Assembly (NCBI GenBank): GCA_023415575.1 | Contig: JAEZKF010000034.1 | Span: 1 to 35,193 of the forward strand | Direction: 5' to 3' | Length of the DNA stretch: 35,193 bases | Origin: Bacillota bacterium | Lineage (GTDB): Bacteria > Bacillota > Clostridia > Oscillospirales > Ruminococcaceae | Shown here: positions 1 through 9,114 of the stretch, piece by piece | How the letters are laid out: each line of letters opens with the position of its first letter | How positions within the stretch are numbered: position 1 is the first letter of the stretch | Translations under genes and position numbers: made by a program | The notes under the pieces: model-generated | What the model was told of the DNA's origin: nothing | Databases searched by the model: none | The model's input: only the letters and a program-made list of their open reading frames with translations

Positions 1-330
1 TGTGTATGTATTGCCCTTAACTATGGCGGACGCGATGAAATCCTGCGAGCTGCAAAAGAAGCGGTAAGCCGTGCGGCAAGGGGAGAGTTATCACCTGAGG
101 AAGTTACCGAAGCGTACTTTTCCTCGCTGCTTTACACAAAAGGGATTCCCGACCCTGACCTGATTATACGCCCAAGCGGCGAACACAGAACATCTAACTT
201 CTTACTTTGGCAATCAGCATATGCGGAATACGTATTTATGGATGTGCTATGGCCTGATTTTACGCGCAGTCACCTGGATGCGGCGCTGCTTGAGTATTCA
301 AAACGGACGCGGCGCTTTGGGGGGGTATAA
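1..330 (+). CDS. uppS: Isoprenyl transferase (undecaprenyl diphosphate synthase), C-terminal part
   Basis: The gene is cut by the left edge; 109 residues are visible out of the roughly 240-250 usual for the family. The enzyme condenses isopentenyl diphosphate units in cis to make undecaprenyl diphosphate, the lipid carrier for cell-wall precursors. The visible part carries the family's pyrophosphate-binding stretch as RPSGEHRTSNFLLWQ (canonical form R-T-[SG]-G-E-x-R-x-S-N-F-x-x-W-Q), then DVLWPDF and the C-terminal RTRRFGG. The Pro after the first Arg replaces the more usual Thr. The gene ends three bases before cdsA, and dxr and ispG nearby supply its isoprenoid substrates, so one transcript for the cluster is likely. 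Confidence 0.95.
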   Translation, partial: CVCIALNYGGRDEILRAAKEAVSRAARGELSPEEVTEAYFSSLLYTKGIPDPDLIIRPSGEHRTSNFLLWQSAYAEYVFMDVLWPDFTRSHLDAALLEYSKRTRRFGGV

Positions 331-333
331 CCT

Positions 334-1170
334 TTGAAACAAAGGATTATAACCGCAGTTGTCGCGCTGGTAATTCTTTTTATTGTTATTTGCTTTTTTG
401 AGACTCCGGTATTTAACATTGCCATCGGAGTACTTTCGGCAATTGCGGTTTTCGAGCTACTACACAGTACAGGATATATTAAAAATCGACTTCTACTCGC
501 CATTTGTACCTTATTTGCATTTGTTTATCCCCTTTTGCATTTTAAGGTATTTAATCCGCATATTATTCTTGTAAGCATATTCTTTTTAATTGCACTCGGC
601 TTTTGCTATCTCATCTTTCATGAGGAGATTATGCTACCGACAATATGTACCGGCTTTTTGGTCTCCCTTCTCATACCGGTGGTCTTTTCGGTCTCGATTG
701 TAATACGCGACCGTTATTACCCCGATGGTCTGTTTTTCTACCTGCTTGCCTTGGGAGGCGGCTGGCTGACCGACTCCGGTGCGTATTTTGTAGGGGTTTT
801 CTTCGGTAAACACAAACTGGCCCCCAAAATCAGCCCGAAAAAGACGATTGAAGGGGCAATCGGCGGTATACTTACAACAGTTGCAGGCTATCTACTGTTC
901 GGTCTGCTGTACTACTCCTATCTGAGCTCGATTGGAGACGAGGTGCAGATTGCGTATCCTGTGCTGGCGGTTGGTGCATTGGTTTGCGCTGTCGCCGCCA
1001 TTTTGGGAGATTTGTTTGCCTCGGTGATTAAGCGCCAAACCGGCATTAAGGATTACGGCAACATCTTTCCCGGGCACGGTGGGGTAATGGACCGATTTGA
1101 CAGTGTTCTGTTTGTATCGCCCGTAATCTATGCGATTATCAGATTTTTCCCCATAATAATAAGAGGATGA
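334..1170 (+). CDS. cdsA: Phosphatidate cytidylyltransferase (CDP-diacylglycerol synthase)
   Basis: This 278-residue membrane protein should make CDP-diacylglycerol from CTP and phosphatidic acid, the branch point of phospholipid synthesis. It is hydrophobic throughout, with several membrane segments. The C-terminal family signature is complete at residues 230-256: it opens with SVIKRQTGIKD and closes with HGGVMDRFD, and it includes the metal- and CTP-binding Asp residues. The start is TTG at 334, eight bases after a run of seven G (319-325) that serves as the ribosome binding site and overlaps the end of uppS. This spacing suggests translational coupling to uppS. A strong hairpin follows the gene at 1180-1214. 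Confidence 0.95.
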   Translation: MKQRIITAVVALVILFIVICFFETPVFNIAIGVLSAIAVFELLHSTGYIKNRLLLAICTLFAFVYPLLHFKVFNPHIILVSIFFLIALGFCYLIFHEEIMLPTICTGFLVSLLIPVVFSVSIVIRDRYYPDGLFFYLLALGGGWLTDSGAYFVGVFFGKHKLAPKISPKKTIEGAIGGILTTVAGYLLFGLLYYSYLSSIGDEVQIAYPVLAVGALVCAVAAILGDLFASVIKRQTGIKDYGNIFPGHGGVMDRFDSVLFVSPVIYAIIRFFPIIIRG

Positions 1171-1179
1171 CAAAACGCA

Positions 1180-1214
1180 GCCACATTTTCTTCGAGTCAT
1201 CGAAGGGATGTGGC
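1180..1214 (+). terminator. Hairpin between cdsA and dxr
   Basis: GCCACAT (1180-1186) pairs with ATGTGGC (1208-1214), and inside it CTTCGA (1190-1195) pairs with TCGAAG (1200-1205) around the loop GTCA. The following bases (TTGTTGC) are only weakly U-rich, so it may be a partial terminator, an RNA processing site or a stability element rather than a strong intrinsic terminator. Confidence 0.55.
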
Positions 1215-1267
1215 TTGTTGCAAGCATGGCACTTTTACCATCCGCAGAAACATAGAGGCAGGAAAGC

Positions 1268-2425
1268 ATGAAAAAACTAAGTATTCTCGGGTCTACCGGC
1301 TCAATCGGAACGCAGGCATTGGATGTCTGTCGGCAAAATGGATATTTGGTCGCAGCACTTGCTGCGGGTTCCAACACCAAGTTATTAGAGCAGCAGGTGC
1401 GAAAGTTCTCTGTACCGGTTGCAGCCGTATATGATGAAGCTGCTTACCGCGATTTAAAGCAGCGGCTTGCTGATACCTCGGTGAAGGTGCTGGCGGGCGA
1501 GCAGGGGGTTTGTGAAGCAGCGGCACAGGATGAATGTGATACTGTACTAAACGCCATTGTCGGCATAGCAGGACTTCGCCCAACTATGACCGCAATTTCG
1601 GCGGGAAAAACGCTTGCCCTTGCAAATAAGGAGTCGCTTGTTACAGGCGGAAACCTTGTAATGCAGGCTGCAAAAGAGCGCGGGGTCTCTATCCTTCCGG
1701 TAGACAGCGAGCACAGCGCGATATTTCAATGCCTTGAGGGGAACAATAATTCGGATGAGATTTTTAAGATTATACTCACGGCATCCGGCGGGCCCTTCTT
1801 TGGTAAAACAAAGGAAGAGCTTTATAAGGTTACAAAAGAGCAGGCTCTTAAGCACCCCAATTGGGATATGGGTGCAAAAATAACGATTGACAGCGCCACT
1901 ATGATGAATAAGGGGCTGGAAATCATCGAGGCAGCATGGCTCTTTCGTGTGAATACTGACCAGATTGAGGTTGTGGTGCACCGTGAGAGTGTGATTCATT
2001 CTGCGGTTGAGTTTGTGGATGGCTCAGTGATTGCACAGCTTGGTGTGCCGGATATGCGTCTGCCTATCCAGTATGCGCTTACCTACCCAAACAGGGTAAA
2101 GGGGCCTTCACACAGGCTTTCACTGACCCAATACGGCACGCTGACCTTCTTTGAACCGGACTACGAAACCTTCCGCTGTCTGGGTGCGGCAAAAGAGGCA
2201 CTTGCCATGGGTGGGCTAGCCCCCTGTGTCGTAAACGGCGCCAACGAGCAGGCAGTCGCCCTGTTCTTAGATGGAAAGATACGCTTTATTGATATCGGTG
2301 AACTAGTTTGCAGTGCGCTCCACCACATTAAGGTGGGCTCGGCAAGTAGCATAGAGGATGTTTTTGCGGCAGATAAGGCCGCGCGTGAGTATGTACTAGG
2401 TCAATACGCGAGCGTACGCTCGTAA
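1268..2425 (+). CDS. dxr: 1-deoxy-D-xylulose 5-phosphate reductoisomerase
   Basis: This is the second enzyme of the MEP pathway: it converts 1-deoxyxylulose 5-phosphate to 2-C-methylerythritol 4-phosphate with NADPH. Its length of 385 residues is normal. Residues 8-14 (GSTGSIG) form the NADPH-binding loop. PVDSEHSAIFQCL (from residue 144) contains the metal-binding Asp146 and Glu148, and TIDSATMMNKGLEIIEAAWLF is the substrate and metal signature. The ATG at 1268 follows GAGGCAGGAAAG. The gene lies between cdsA and rseP, as in many Firmicutes. The product feeds ispG two genes downstream and, eventually, uppS upstream. Confidence 0.97.
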   Translation: MKKLSILGSTGSIGTQALDVCRQNGYLVAALAAGSNTKLLEQQVRKFSVPVAAVYDEAAYRDLKQRLADTSVKVLAGEQGVCEAAAQDECDTVLNAIVGIAGLRPTMTAISAGKTLALANKESLVTGGNLVMQAAKERGVSILPVDSEHSAIFQCLEGNNNSDEIFKIILTASGGPFFGKTKEELYKVTKEQALKHPNWDMGAKITIDSATMMNKGLEIIEAAWLFRVNTDQIEVVVHRESVIHSAVEFVDGSVIAQLGVPDMRLPIQYALTYPNRVKGPSHRLSLTQYGTLTFFEPDYETFRCLGAAKEALAMGGLAPCVVNGANEQAVALFLDGKIRFIDIGELVCSALHHIKVGSASSIEDVFAADKAAREYVLGQYASVRS

Positions 2426-2448
2426 TACAGAATGGATGGTTTTTACAG

Positions 2449-3504
2449 ATGGCGACAAACCTTTCTTCGGTGCTTGACGTGGCTGGCACAGTGCTGCTGA
2501 CTGTTGTGATTTTTGGGTTGATCATCTTCATCCATGAGCTGGGTCATTTTTTAACGGCTAAGTGGACCAAAATCAAGGTGAATGAGTTTGCGCTTGGTAT
2601 GGGCCCCGCTCTGTTTTCCTTCACAAGAGGGGAAACAAAGTACGCCCTGCGGCTATTTCCAATCGGCGGCTTTGTAAACATGGAAGGTGAGAACGAGAAT
2701 AGCGATGACGAGTCGGCCTTTGGTCGCCGCCCGGTATGGTGCCGTATTATTGTGGTGGTCGCGGGCGCAATCATGAACCTGATTTTAGGGTTTATCATTG
2801 TTTTGATTATCACCGCAAACCAACCGGCCATAGCCTCTACTACCATCGCGGCCTTTGACAGCGAGGCAACCAGTAATTCTTTACTGCAGGAAAACGACGA
2901 GATTCTCAAGATAAACGGTTCTCCCATCCGCATCGATTATGACATCATCTTCTCCCTTGTTCGAGATACAGACGGTAAGGCTGATTTCGTGGTGCGGCGC
3001 GACGGTGAGATTGTCAACCTTTCACAGGTTCCGTTCCCTGTGCAAAAAGGCGCGGACGGAGGGCAGACCATCCGTCTGGACTTTAAGGTATACCCTGTAG
3101 AGAAGAATATTCTGGCTGTGACGCGACAGGCATTCTTCTATTCCGTTACCATCGGCCGCGTGGTGTGGATATCACTTCTTGACCTTGTAACCGGCAAATT
3201 TGGTGTTCAGCAGCTATCCGGGCCGGTTGGGGTATCGCAGGCCATTGGGCAGGCATCCTCAATTGGCTGGGAGTCGGTATTCTCGCTGGCTGCCTTTATC
3301 ACGATCAACGTCGGTATCTTTAACCTTTTGCCGCTACCTGCATTGGATGGCGGACGTTTGCTCTTCTTGTTAATCGAGGTCGTGCGGCGTAAACCCATCA
3401 ACCCCAAGTATGAAGGGTTTGTTCACACAGCAGGCTTTGTGCTCCTAATCTTATTGATGATTGTAGTGACATTTAATGATATAATGCGATTGATTCAAGG
3501 CTGA
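2449..3504 (+). CDS. rseP: RseP/RasP-type site-2 intramembrane zinc metalloprotease
   Basis: This 351-residue membrane protease belongs to the M50 family, which cuts transmembrane anchors such as those of anti-sigma factors and remnant signal peptides. The zinc motif HELGH is at residues 29-33 inside the first membrane helix. A central PDZ-like region (about residues 120-185) follows, and near the C-terminus NLLPLPALDGGR gives the third zinc ligand (Asp). Length and order match Bacillus RasP. It starts 23 bases after dxr. The ribosome binding site is weak (GGATGG), so coupling to dxr may matter. No anti-sigma factor gene is in view, so its substrate is unknown. Confidence 0.95.
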   Translation: MATNLSSVLDVAGTVLLTVVIFGLIIFIHELGHFLTAKWTKIKVNEFALGMGPALFSFTRGETKYALRLFPIGGFVNMEGENENSDDESAFGRRPVWCRIIVVVAGAIMNLILGFIIVLIITANQPAIASTTIAAFDSEATSNSLLQENDEILKINGSPIRIDYDIIFSLVRDTDGKADFVVRRDGEIVNLSQVPFPVQKGADGGQTIRLDFKVYPVEKNILAVTRQAFFYSVTIGRVVWISLLDLVTGKFGVQQLSGPVGVSQAIGQASSIGWESVFSLAAFITINVGIFNLLPLPALDGGRLLFLLIEVVRRKPINPKYEGFVHTAGFVLLILLMIVVTFNDIMRLIQG

Positions 3505-3573
3505 TGAATGTGAAGGGAAGAAGCACGTTTAAATCTATTTCACAGATGAGTAAGGTATTTGCGCCATAATCGT

Positions 3574-3580
3574 GGGAGGA
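3574..3580 (+). promoter_or_regulatory. Ribosome binding site that sets the ispG start
   Basis: GGGAGGA at 3574-3580 lies six bases before GTG at 3587. The in-frame GTG at 3572 overlaps this site and has nothing comparable upstream, so 3587 is the better start. Confidence 0.75.
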
Positions 3581-3586
3581 AGTACA

Positions 3587-4636
3587 GTGACAGACAGGTT
3601 TCATACCAAAAAGGTTGTAATCGGCAACCTCACAATCGGCGGGGGAAGTCCCATTGCGATTCAATCGATGCTCAGTGTTTCCTCCCGGGACATAGAAGGG
3701 AATATCTGTCAGGCAAAGGCGCTTGCCGATGCAGGCTGTGATATCATCCGTGTAGCAGTCCCCGACGAGGACGCGGTAAAGCTTATATATGAGATAAAAT
3801 CAAACGTGGATGTGCCGCTTGTTGCGGACATCCATTTTAACTACCGTCTAGCGCTTGAGTCTGCCGCGGCCGGTGTCGATAAAATCAGAATTAACCCCGG
3901 CAACATCGGCAGCGACGAGCGTGTAAAGGAGGTCGCGGATGCCTGCCGCAGCAGGGGTATTCCAATCCGCATCGGCGTGAACTCCGGCTCGGTTGAAAAG
4001 GAGATTCTGGCGCGTTACGGTGCGCCTACAGCCGAGGCCTTGTGCGACAGTGCCCTTTACCATGCATCCCTTTTAGAGCGGTTTGACTTTACTGACATCG
4101 TCATTTCAATGAAATCATCCGATATTCGCACGATGGTACGGGCATACCGCCTTGCCGCCGAACGATGCAGTTATCCACTGCATCTGGGTGTAACAGAGGC
4201 GGGTACCGAGCGTATGGGTATTATCAAGTCAGCGGAAGGACTGGCCCCGCTTTTGCTTGATGACATCGGCGACACCGTGCGCGTTTCGCTCACCGATGAC
4301 CCCGTAAAAGAGGTCTACGCGGCGCGTGATATTCTAAAGGGTCTTGGCTTGCGTGGCGGTGTCAACATCATATCCTGTCCCACCTGCGGAAGAACAAAGA
4401 TTGACCTGATTGCGCTTGCAAAGCAGGTGGAGCAACACATCTCAAAGCTTGATAAGAACATTACAGTTGCCATCATGGGCTGTGCTGTCAATGGCCCCGG
4501 AGAAGCGCGCGAGGCTGATATCGGTATTGCAGGCGGAGATGGCGAAGCAATCCTGTTTAAAAAGGGCGAGATTATCAAGAAGATACCTGAACAGAATATC
4601 GTATCAGAATTACTAAAAGAGATTGAACTCATGTAA
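3587..4636 (+). CDS. ispG: 4-hydroxy-3-methylbut-2-enyl diphosphate synthase (flavodoxin or ferredoxin dependent)
   Basis: This is the sixth step of the MEP pathway: it reduces methylerythritol cyclodiphosphate to HMBPP using a [4Fe-4S] cluster. The product is 349 residues from the GTG start at 3587. The cluster ligands are visible as SCPTCGR and, about 35 residues later, GCAVNGPGEA, which gives three Cys and the conserved Glu. The N-terminal barrel motif is recognisable (IQSM, then DAGCDIIRVAVP), but the residues after IQSM read LSVSSRD, where most relatives have TNT followed by a Thr- or Asp-rich stretch. It lies between rseP and polC. A reducing partner (flavodoxin or ferredoxin) is not in the window. 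Confidence 0.95.
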   Translation: MTDRFHTKKVVIGNLTIGGGSPIAIQSMLSVSSRDIEGNICQAKALADAGCDIIRVAVPDEDAVKLIYEIKSNVDVPLVADIHFNYRLALESAAAGVDKIRINPGNIGSDERVKEVADACRSRGIPIRIGVNSGSVEKEILARYGAPTAEALCDSALYHASLLERFDFTDIVISMKSSDIRTMVRAYRLAAERCSYPLHLGVTEAGTERMGIIKSAEGLAPLLLDDIGDTVRVSLTDDPVKEVYAARDILKGLGLRGGVNIISCPTCGRTKIDLIALAKQVEQHISKLDKNITVAIMGCAVNGPGEAREADIGIAGGDGEAILFKKGEIIKKIPEQNIVSELLKEIELM

Positions 4637-4672
4637 AGAACTAGGACGTCGGAAAGGCATGGTGTTTTACCG

Positions 4673-7600
4673 ATGATGCGAACCTTTGCCAACCTTTTTG
4701 CCTCAACAATTGGAACGGAAGGGATTCCGTCCGTATTGCTTGACGGTGTGGTACAGCACCTTGACATTAATAAAGAGCGTGGAACACTGGGTATAACAGT
4801 TCGCCTGAGCGGTACGGTATCAAAAAAGGTGCTTTGGGCACTGGAGGACCGTATTGCCGAGAAGATGCAGCTTTCTTCGGTATCCATTTTCCCGCAATAC
4901 GACCCATCGCTACTTAGCGTGGATTATTTTCCCGATCTTGTGTGTACCCTAAGGCGGATGGGCAAGATTGTCAACGGCTTTTTGGATGATGCTACGGTTA
5001 AGATTGACGATAAGACGATAACCATCACACTGTGTCATGGCGGAAGAAAGCTCTTGACCCAAACCGGGTTTGAGCAGGCACTGAACATGCTCATACATAA
5101 GGAATTCTCCACAACCCGAGAGATTGTTTTTGACGGCGTGTGTGAGATATCAGAGGATGAAGCAAAGCCGACGGCTCCCCCTGTTTATCATCAAAACGAT
5201 GTCGATAATCAAGAAGTCAAAAAGTCAGCAACAAAAGAAGAGCAGAAGATAACACCGAAGAAAGAGGAGCGCATACCAAAAGAAGGCTCGGATAAAAAAC
5301 GAGGCGATTCATTATTTGAAGGGTTGCCGATTGTTCCGGGCAGCGTAAAGGTGCTACTCGGCAAATCAATCAATGAACGCCCCATTCCGCTTAGCGAGGT
5401 GACTGCCGAATCGGGCAAGGTTGTTGTATGGGGTGACATTATAGCCATAAACACCAAGGAGACCCGTGACGGCGAGAAGTACATATACGCAATCGACTTT
5501 ACCGACTATACCAATTCCAACACGCTTAAGCTAGTTTGTCAGAAAAAAAGGGACAAAGCAAAGATTGAAAAGCTAGGCGAACTGAAAACGGGCATGACCA
5601 TCCTTGTGCGCGGCGATGCAAGCTACGATACCTTTGACAAGGAGGTCAGCATCCGTGTATTTGACCTCTCCACCGCGCAAAAAGTCAAGCGTGTTGATAC
5701 CGCTGAGCAAAAGCGCGTGGAGCTGCACTGCCACACCAATATGTCCGCAGTCGATGGTATGACAAGCGCCAAAGACCTGATTATGCGCGCCTACCAATGG
5801 GGGCATAAGGCCATAGCCATTACCGACCACGGTGTGGTACAAGCCTACCCTGAGGTTATGAACACTGTTAACGATATCCGCAAGGGAGGCGGGCAGTTTA
5901 AGGCAATCTACGGCATAGAGGCATACCTTGTGCCCAACTCGATCGATGCGGTTTCGGGTGATTTTCATGCGCCCTTTGATGCCGAAACGATTGTTTTTGA
6001 TGTGGAAACTACCGGTTTTTCGCCCTACAATGACCGCATTATTGAAATCGGTGCAGTTAAGCTTGTAAACGGAGAGATAACCGATACCTTTTCAACCTTT
6101 GTAAACCCACAGCGCCCCATCAGCCAAAAGATTACCGACTTAACATCCATAACCGATGAAATGGTTAAGGATGCACCCTTGGAAGAAGAGGCAATCCGTG
6201 CGTTTATAGAGTTTTGTGGGAATTCACGCGTAATGGTCGCCCATAACGCAGCGTTTGATACCGGCTTTATTGACGCCGCAACTGCGCGGTATGGATTAAA
6301 GATGGAATATTCCTCGGTCGATACTGTGCCGATTGCGCGCGCCCTGCTGCCCGAGCTGCCCAACCACAAGCTGGACACTGTTGCAAAGGCACTGGAACTG
6401 GACAAGTTCCAGCATCACCGCGCGTGCGACGATGCTTTGATACTTGCGAAGATCTATCTAAAGTTCCTTGAAATCATGCGCACGAAGCACGGCATATCCG
6501 ATATACAAAGCATCAATGGCGGCCTTGTTGTAGAGGATTATAAAAAGCTGCCCGCATACCACGCTATCATCTTAGTAAAAGAAAAGGCAGGGCTTAAAAA
6601 CCTCTATAAGCTCGTTTCCGTATCGCATATTGACCATTTTTATAAGAAACCACGTATCCTGAGGTCAGAACTGACCAAATACCGCAAGGGTCTAATCGTC
6701 GGCAGCGCCTGTGAAGCAGGTGAGCTTTACAGGGCTATGCTGGAGCGTAAAAGCGATATGCACCTTGAGGAGATTGCAAGCTTCTACGATTATCTTGAGA
6801 TCCAGCCAATCTCCAACAATGCGCACCTTGTACGTTCAGGCCGCGTCAAGGACGATGACCAACTTATCGAATTTAACAAACGCATTGTAGCGCTTGCTGA
6901 TACCTTGGGCAAGCCCTGCGTTGCCACCTGTGATGTACATTTTCTTGATGAGAGCGATGGCATCTTCCGCAAGATTCTTCTTGCCGGGCAGGGCTTTGCG
7001 GATGCCGAAAACCAGCCTCCGCTTTATCTACGCACAACGGACGAGATGCTCAAGGAATTTGCCTACCTTGGAGAGCAGAAGGCGCATGAGGTGGTTGTGG
7101 AAAACACCAACAAGATTGCAGATATGATAGCTGACGACATCCGTCCCATCCCCGAGGGCACCTATCCGCCGAGCATCGAGGGTTCAGAGGAGGAACTGCA
7201 GCGCCTGACATGGGGCAAGGTTCATGAAATCTACGGCGAAAATCCGCCCGAGGTTGTTTCCTCACGTCTGGAAAGAGAGCTAAGCTCCATAATTAAGCAC
7301 GGCTTTGCGGTGCTTTATATGATTGCGCAAAAGCTCGTCCACAAGAGCGAGAGCGATGGTTATCTGGTCGGTTCGCGTGGTTCGGTTGGCTCGTCCTTTG
7401 TTGCCACGATGGCAGGTATTTCGGAGGTAAACCCCTTACCGCCGCACTACGTATGCCCGCACTGTAAGAATAGCGAGTTTTTCCTTGACGGCTCTGTAGC
7501 ATCAGGTTATGACCTGCCCGCAAAGGATTGTCCGAAATGCGGTACACGCTACCGTCAGGATGGCCACGATATCCCGTTTGAGACCTTCCTAGGCTTTGAC

Positions 7601-9043
7601 GGCGACAAGGCGCCGGATATCGACCTAAACTTCTCGGGCGAATATCAGGCTACGGCCCACCGCTATACCGAAGAATTGTTCGGCTCAGACCATGTGTTCA
7701 AGGCCGGTACCATTGCAACTGTTGCCGATAAAACGGCATTTGGCTATGTAAAGAAGTATTTGGAGGAGCACGGCAGAACTGTTCACCGGGCTGAGATGAA
7801 CAGACTTGTTCAGGGACTGCTTGGCGTAAAGCGTACCACCGGTCAGCACCCGGGCGGTATGGTTGTTGTGCCCGCCCAGTATGACGTTACAGACTTTACC
7901 CCCATACAGCATCCGGCCGACCAAAAGGACAAGGGGGTTACTACAACCCACTTCGACTTCCATTCACTCCATGACACCATTTTAAAGCTTGATATTCTTG
8001 GTCATGATGTGCCCACACTCTACAAGCACCTTGAGCGCTTGACGGGTGTAAACATTAACGATGTGCCGATGAACGCGCCGGAGGTAATCAGCCTGTTTAC
8101 CTCAACAGAGGCACTGGGTGTGACACCCGAGGATATCGACTGCCAAACCGGCTCGCTTGCCATCCCTGAGATGGGAACCGAGTTTGTGCGCGGGCTGTTG
8201 GTGGACGCCCAGCCCAAAACCTTCTCCGACCTCTTGCAGATTTCCGGTCTATCCCACGGAACCGACGTATGGCTCGGCAATGCGCAGGAGCTGATTAAGA
8301 ATAAGATCTGCACCATCTCTGAGGTTATCGGAACGCGTGACTCCATTATGTCCTACCTCATTTATAAGGGTGTGGATAAGAAGCTCGCGTTTAAGATTAT
8401 GGAATACACCCGAAAGGGTAAGGCGCAAAAGGAGTTTACCCCCGAAATTATTCAAACCATGCTCGATCACGGTGTTCCGCAGTGGTATATCGATAGCTGC
8501 TTAAAGATTAAGTACATGTTCCCGAAAGCACACGCCTGTGCATACGTTATCGGCGCAATGCGCATGGGCTGGTTTAAGATTCATTACCCGCTCGAATTCT
8601 ATGCTGCCTTCTTCACCGTACGCGGCGGCGATTTTGACGCAGAAAGTGCAATTGCGGGCAAAAGTGCCGTGAAGCGCCGTATGCGCGAGCTCAATGAGCG
8701 TAAAAACGAGCGTTCCGCCAAGGAAGACGGCATGTATGAAACCCTGCAGATTATAAACGAGATGCTTGCTCGTGGGCTTGAGTTCTTGCCCGTTAGCCTG
8801 TATCGATCGCACGCGACGAATTACCTGTGCGAGGACGGGAAGATTCGTCTTCCTTTTGCTTCACTCAAAGGTGTGGGCGAGAGTGCAGCGCAGGCCTTGA
8901 TGGCTGCACGCGAAGGCGAGCCATTCCTATCGGTCGATGATCTTGCCCAGCGGTCGGGTGTCTCCAAATCAGTGATTGAGATACTCTCTGCAGCTGGCGC
9001 CTTGGACGAATTGCCCAAAACCAGTCAGCTTACCTTGTTTTAA
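4673..9043 (+). CDS. polC: DNA polymerase III alpha subunit, Gram-positive PolC type
   Basis: This is the replicative polymerase, with a built-in proofreading nuclease. Its 1456 residues compare with about 1437 in Bacillus. Domains in order: an N-terminal region with a Lys/Glu-rich linker (about 170-215), an OB-fold (about 225-345), a PHP domain opening with HCH at 352-354, a DEDD exonuclease inserted in the PHP domain (Asp443 and Glu445 in DVETTGF), the second PHP half, then the polymerase core. A zinc site is formed by CPHC (928-931) and CPKC (953-956). The catalytic Asp982 and Asp984 sit in PDIDLNF. Two adjacent ATG codons (4673, 4676) are possible starts. The nearest Shine-Dalgarno, GGAAAGG at 4651-4657, is 15 bases away, which is long. 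Confidence 0.98.
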   Translation: MMRTFANLFASTIGTEGIPSVLLDGVVQHLDINKERGTLGITVRLSGTVSKKVLWALEDRIAEKMQLSSVSIFPQYDPSLLSVDYFPDLVCTLRRMGKIVNGFLDDATVKIDDKTITITLCHGGRKLLTQTGFEQALNMLIHKEFSTTREIVFDGVCEISEDEAKPTAPPVYHQNDVDNQEVKKSATKEEQKITPKKEERIPKEGSDKKRGDSLFEGLPIVPGSVKVLLGKSINERPIPLSEVTAESGKVVVWGDIIAINTKETRDGEKYIYAIDFTDYTNSNTLKLVCQKKRDKAKIEKLGELKTGMTILVRGDASYDTFDKEVSIRVFDLSTAQKVKRVDTAEQKRVELHCHTNMSAVDGMTSAKDLIMRAYQWGHKAIAITDHGVVQAYPEVMNTVNDIRKGGGQFKAIYGIEAYLVPNSIDAVSGDFHAPFDAETIVFDVETTGFSPYNDRIIEIGAVKLVNGEITDTFSTFVNPQRPISQKITDLTSITDEMVKDAPLEEEAIRAFIEFCGNSRVMVAHNAAFDTGFIDAATARYGLKMEYSSVDTVPIARALLPELPNHKLDTVAKALELDKFQHHRACDDALILAKIYLKFLEIMRTKHGISDIQSINGGLVVEDYKKLPAYHAIILVKEKAGLKNLYKLVSVSHIDHFYKKPRILRSELTKYRKGLIVGSACEAGELYRAMLERKSDMHLEEIASFYDYLEIQPISNNAHLVRSGRVKDDDQLIEFNKRIVALADTLGKPCVATCDVHFLDESDGIFRKILLAGQGFADAENQPPLYLRTTDEMLKEFAYLGEQKAHEVVVENTNKIADMIADDIRPIPEGTYPPSIEGSEEELQRLTWGKVHEIYGENPPEVVSSRLERELSSIIKHGFAVLYMIAQKLVHKSESDGYLVGSRGSVGSSFVATMAGISEVNPLPPHYVCPHCKNSEFFLDGSVASGYDLPAKDCPKCGTRYRQDGHDIPFETFLGFDGDKAPDIDLNFSGEYQATAHRYTEELFGSDHVFKAGTIATVADKTAFGYVKKYLEEHGRTVHRAEMNRLVQGLLGVKRTTGQHPGGMVVVPAQYDVTDFTPIQHPADQKDKGVTTTHFDFHSLHDTILKLDILGHDVPTLYKHLERLTGVNINDVPMNAPEVISLFTSTEALGVTPEDIDCQTGSLAIPEMGTEFVRGLLVDAQPKTFSDLLQISGLSHGTDVWLGNAQELIKNKICTISEVIGTRDSIMSYLIYKGVDKKLAFKIMEYTRKGKAQKEFTPEIIQTMLDHGVPQWYIDSCLKIKYMFPKAHACAYVIGAMRMGWFKIHYPLEFYAAFFTVRGGDFDAESAIAGKSAVKRRMRELNERKNERSAKEDGMYETLQIINEMLARGLEFLPVSLYRSHATNYLCEDGKIRLPFASLKGVGESAAQALMAAREGEPFLSVDDLAQRSGVSKSVIEILSAAGALDELPKTSQLTLF

Positions 9044-9085
9044 ATGTACGATGTCACAGAAATATATCAATCCGAAAACCATTGA

Positions 9086-9114
9086 TTGACAAGCGTAATT
9101 CAACATGGTAATAT
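9086..9114 (+). promoter_or_regulatory. Promoter of the histidine operon
   Basis: The -35 box TTGACA (9086-9091) matches consensus exactly, the spacer is 17 bases, and the -10 box is TAATAT (9109-9114). Transcription should start near 9121, leaving a leader of about 28 bases before hisZ, too short for a T-box or attenuator. The inverted repeat ATCAAT (9066-9071) / ATTGAT (9081-9086) overlaps the -35 box, and TAGT (9114-9117) / ACTA (9123-9126) straddles the expected start site. Either could be an operator; that is inference. Confidence 0.85.
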
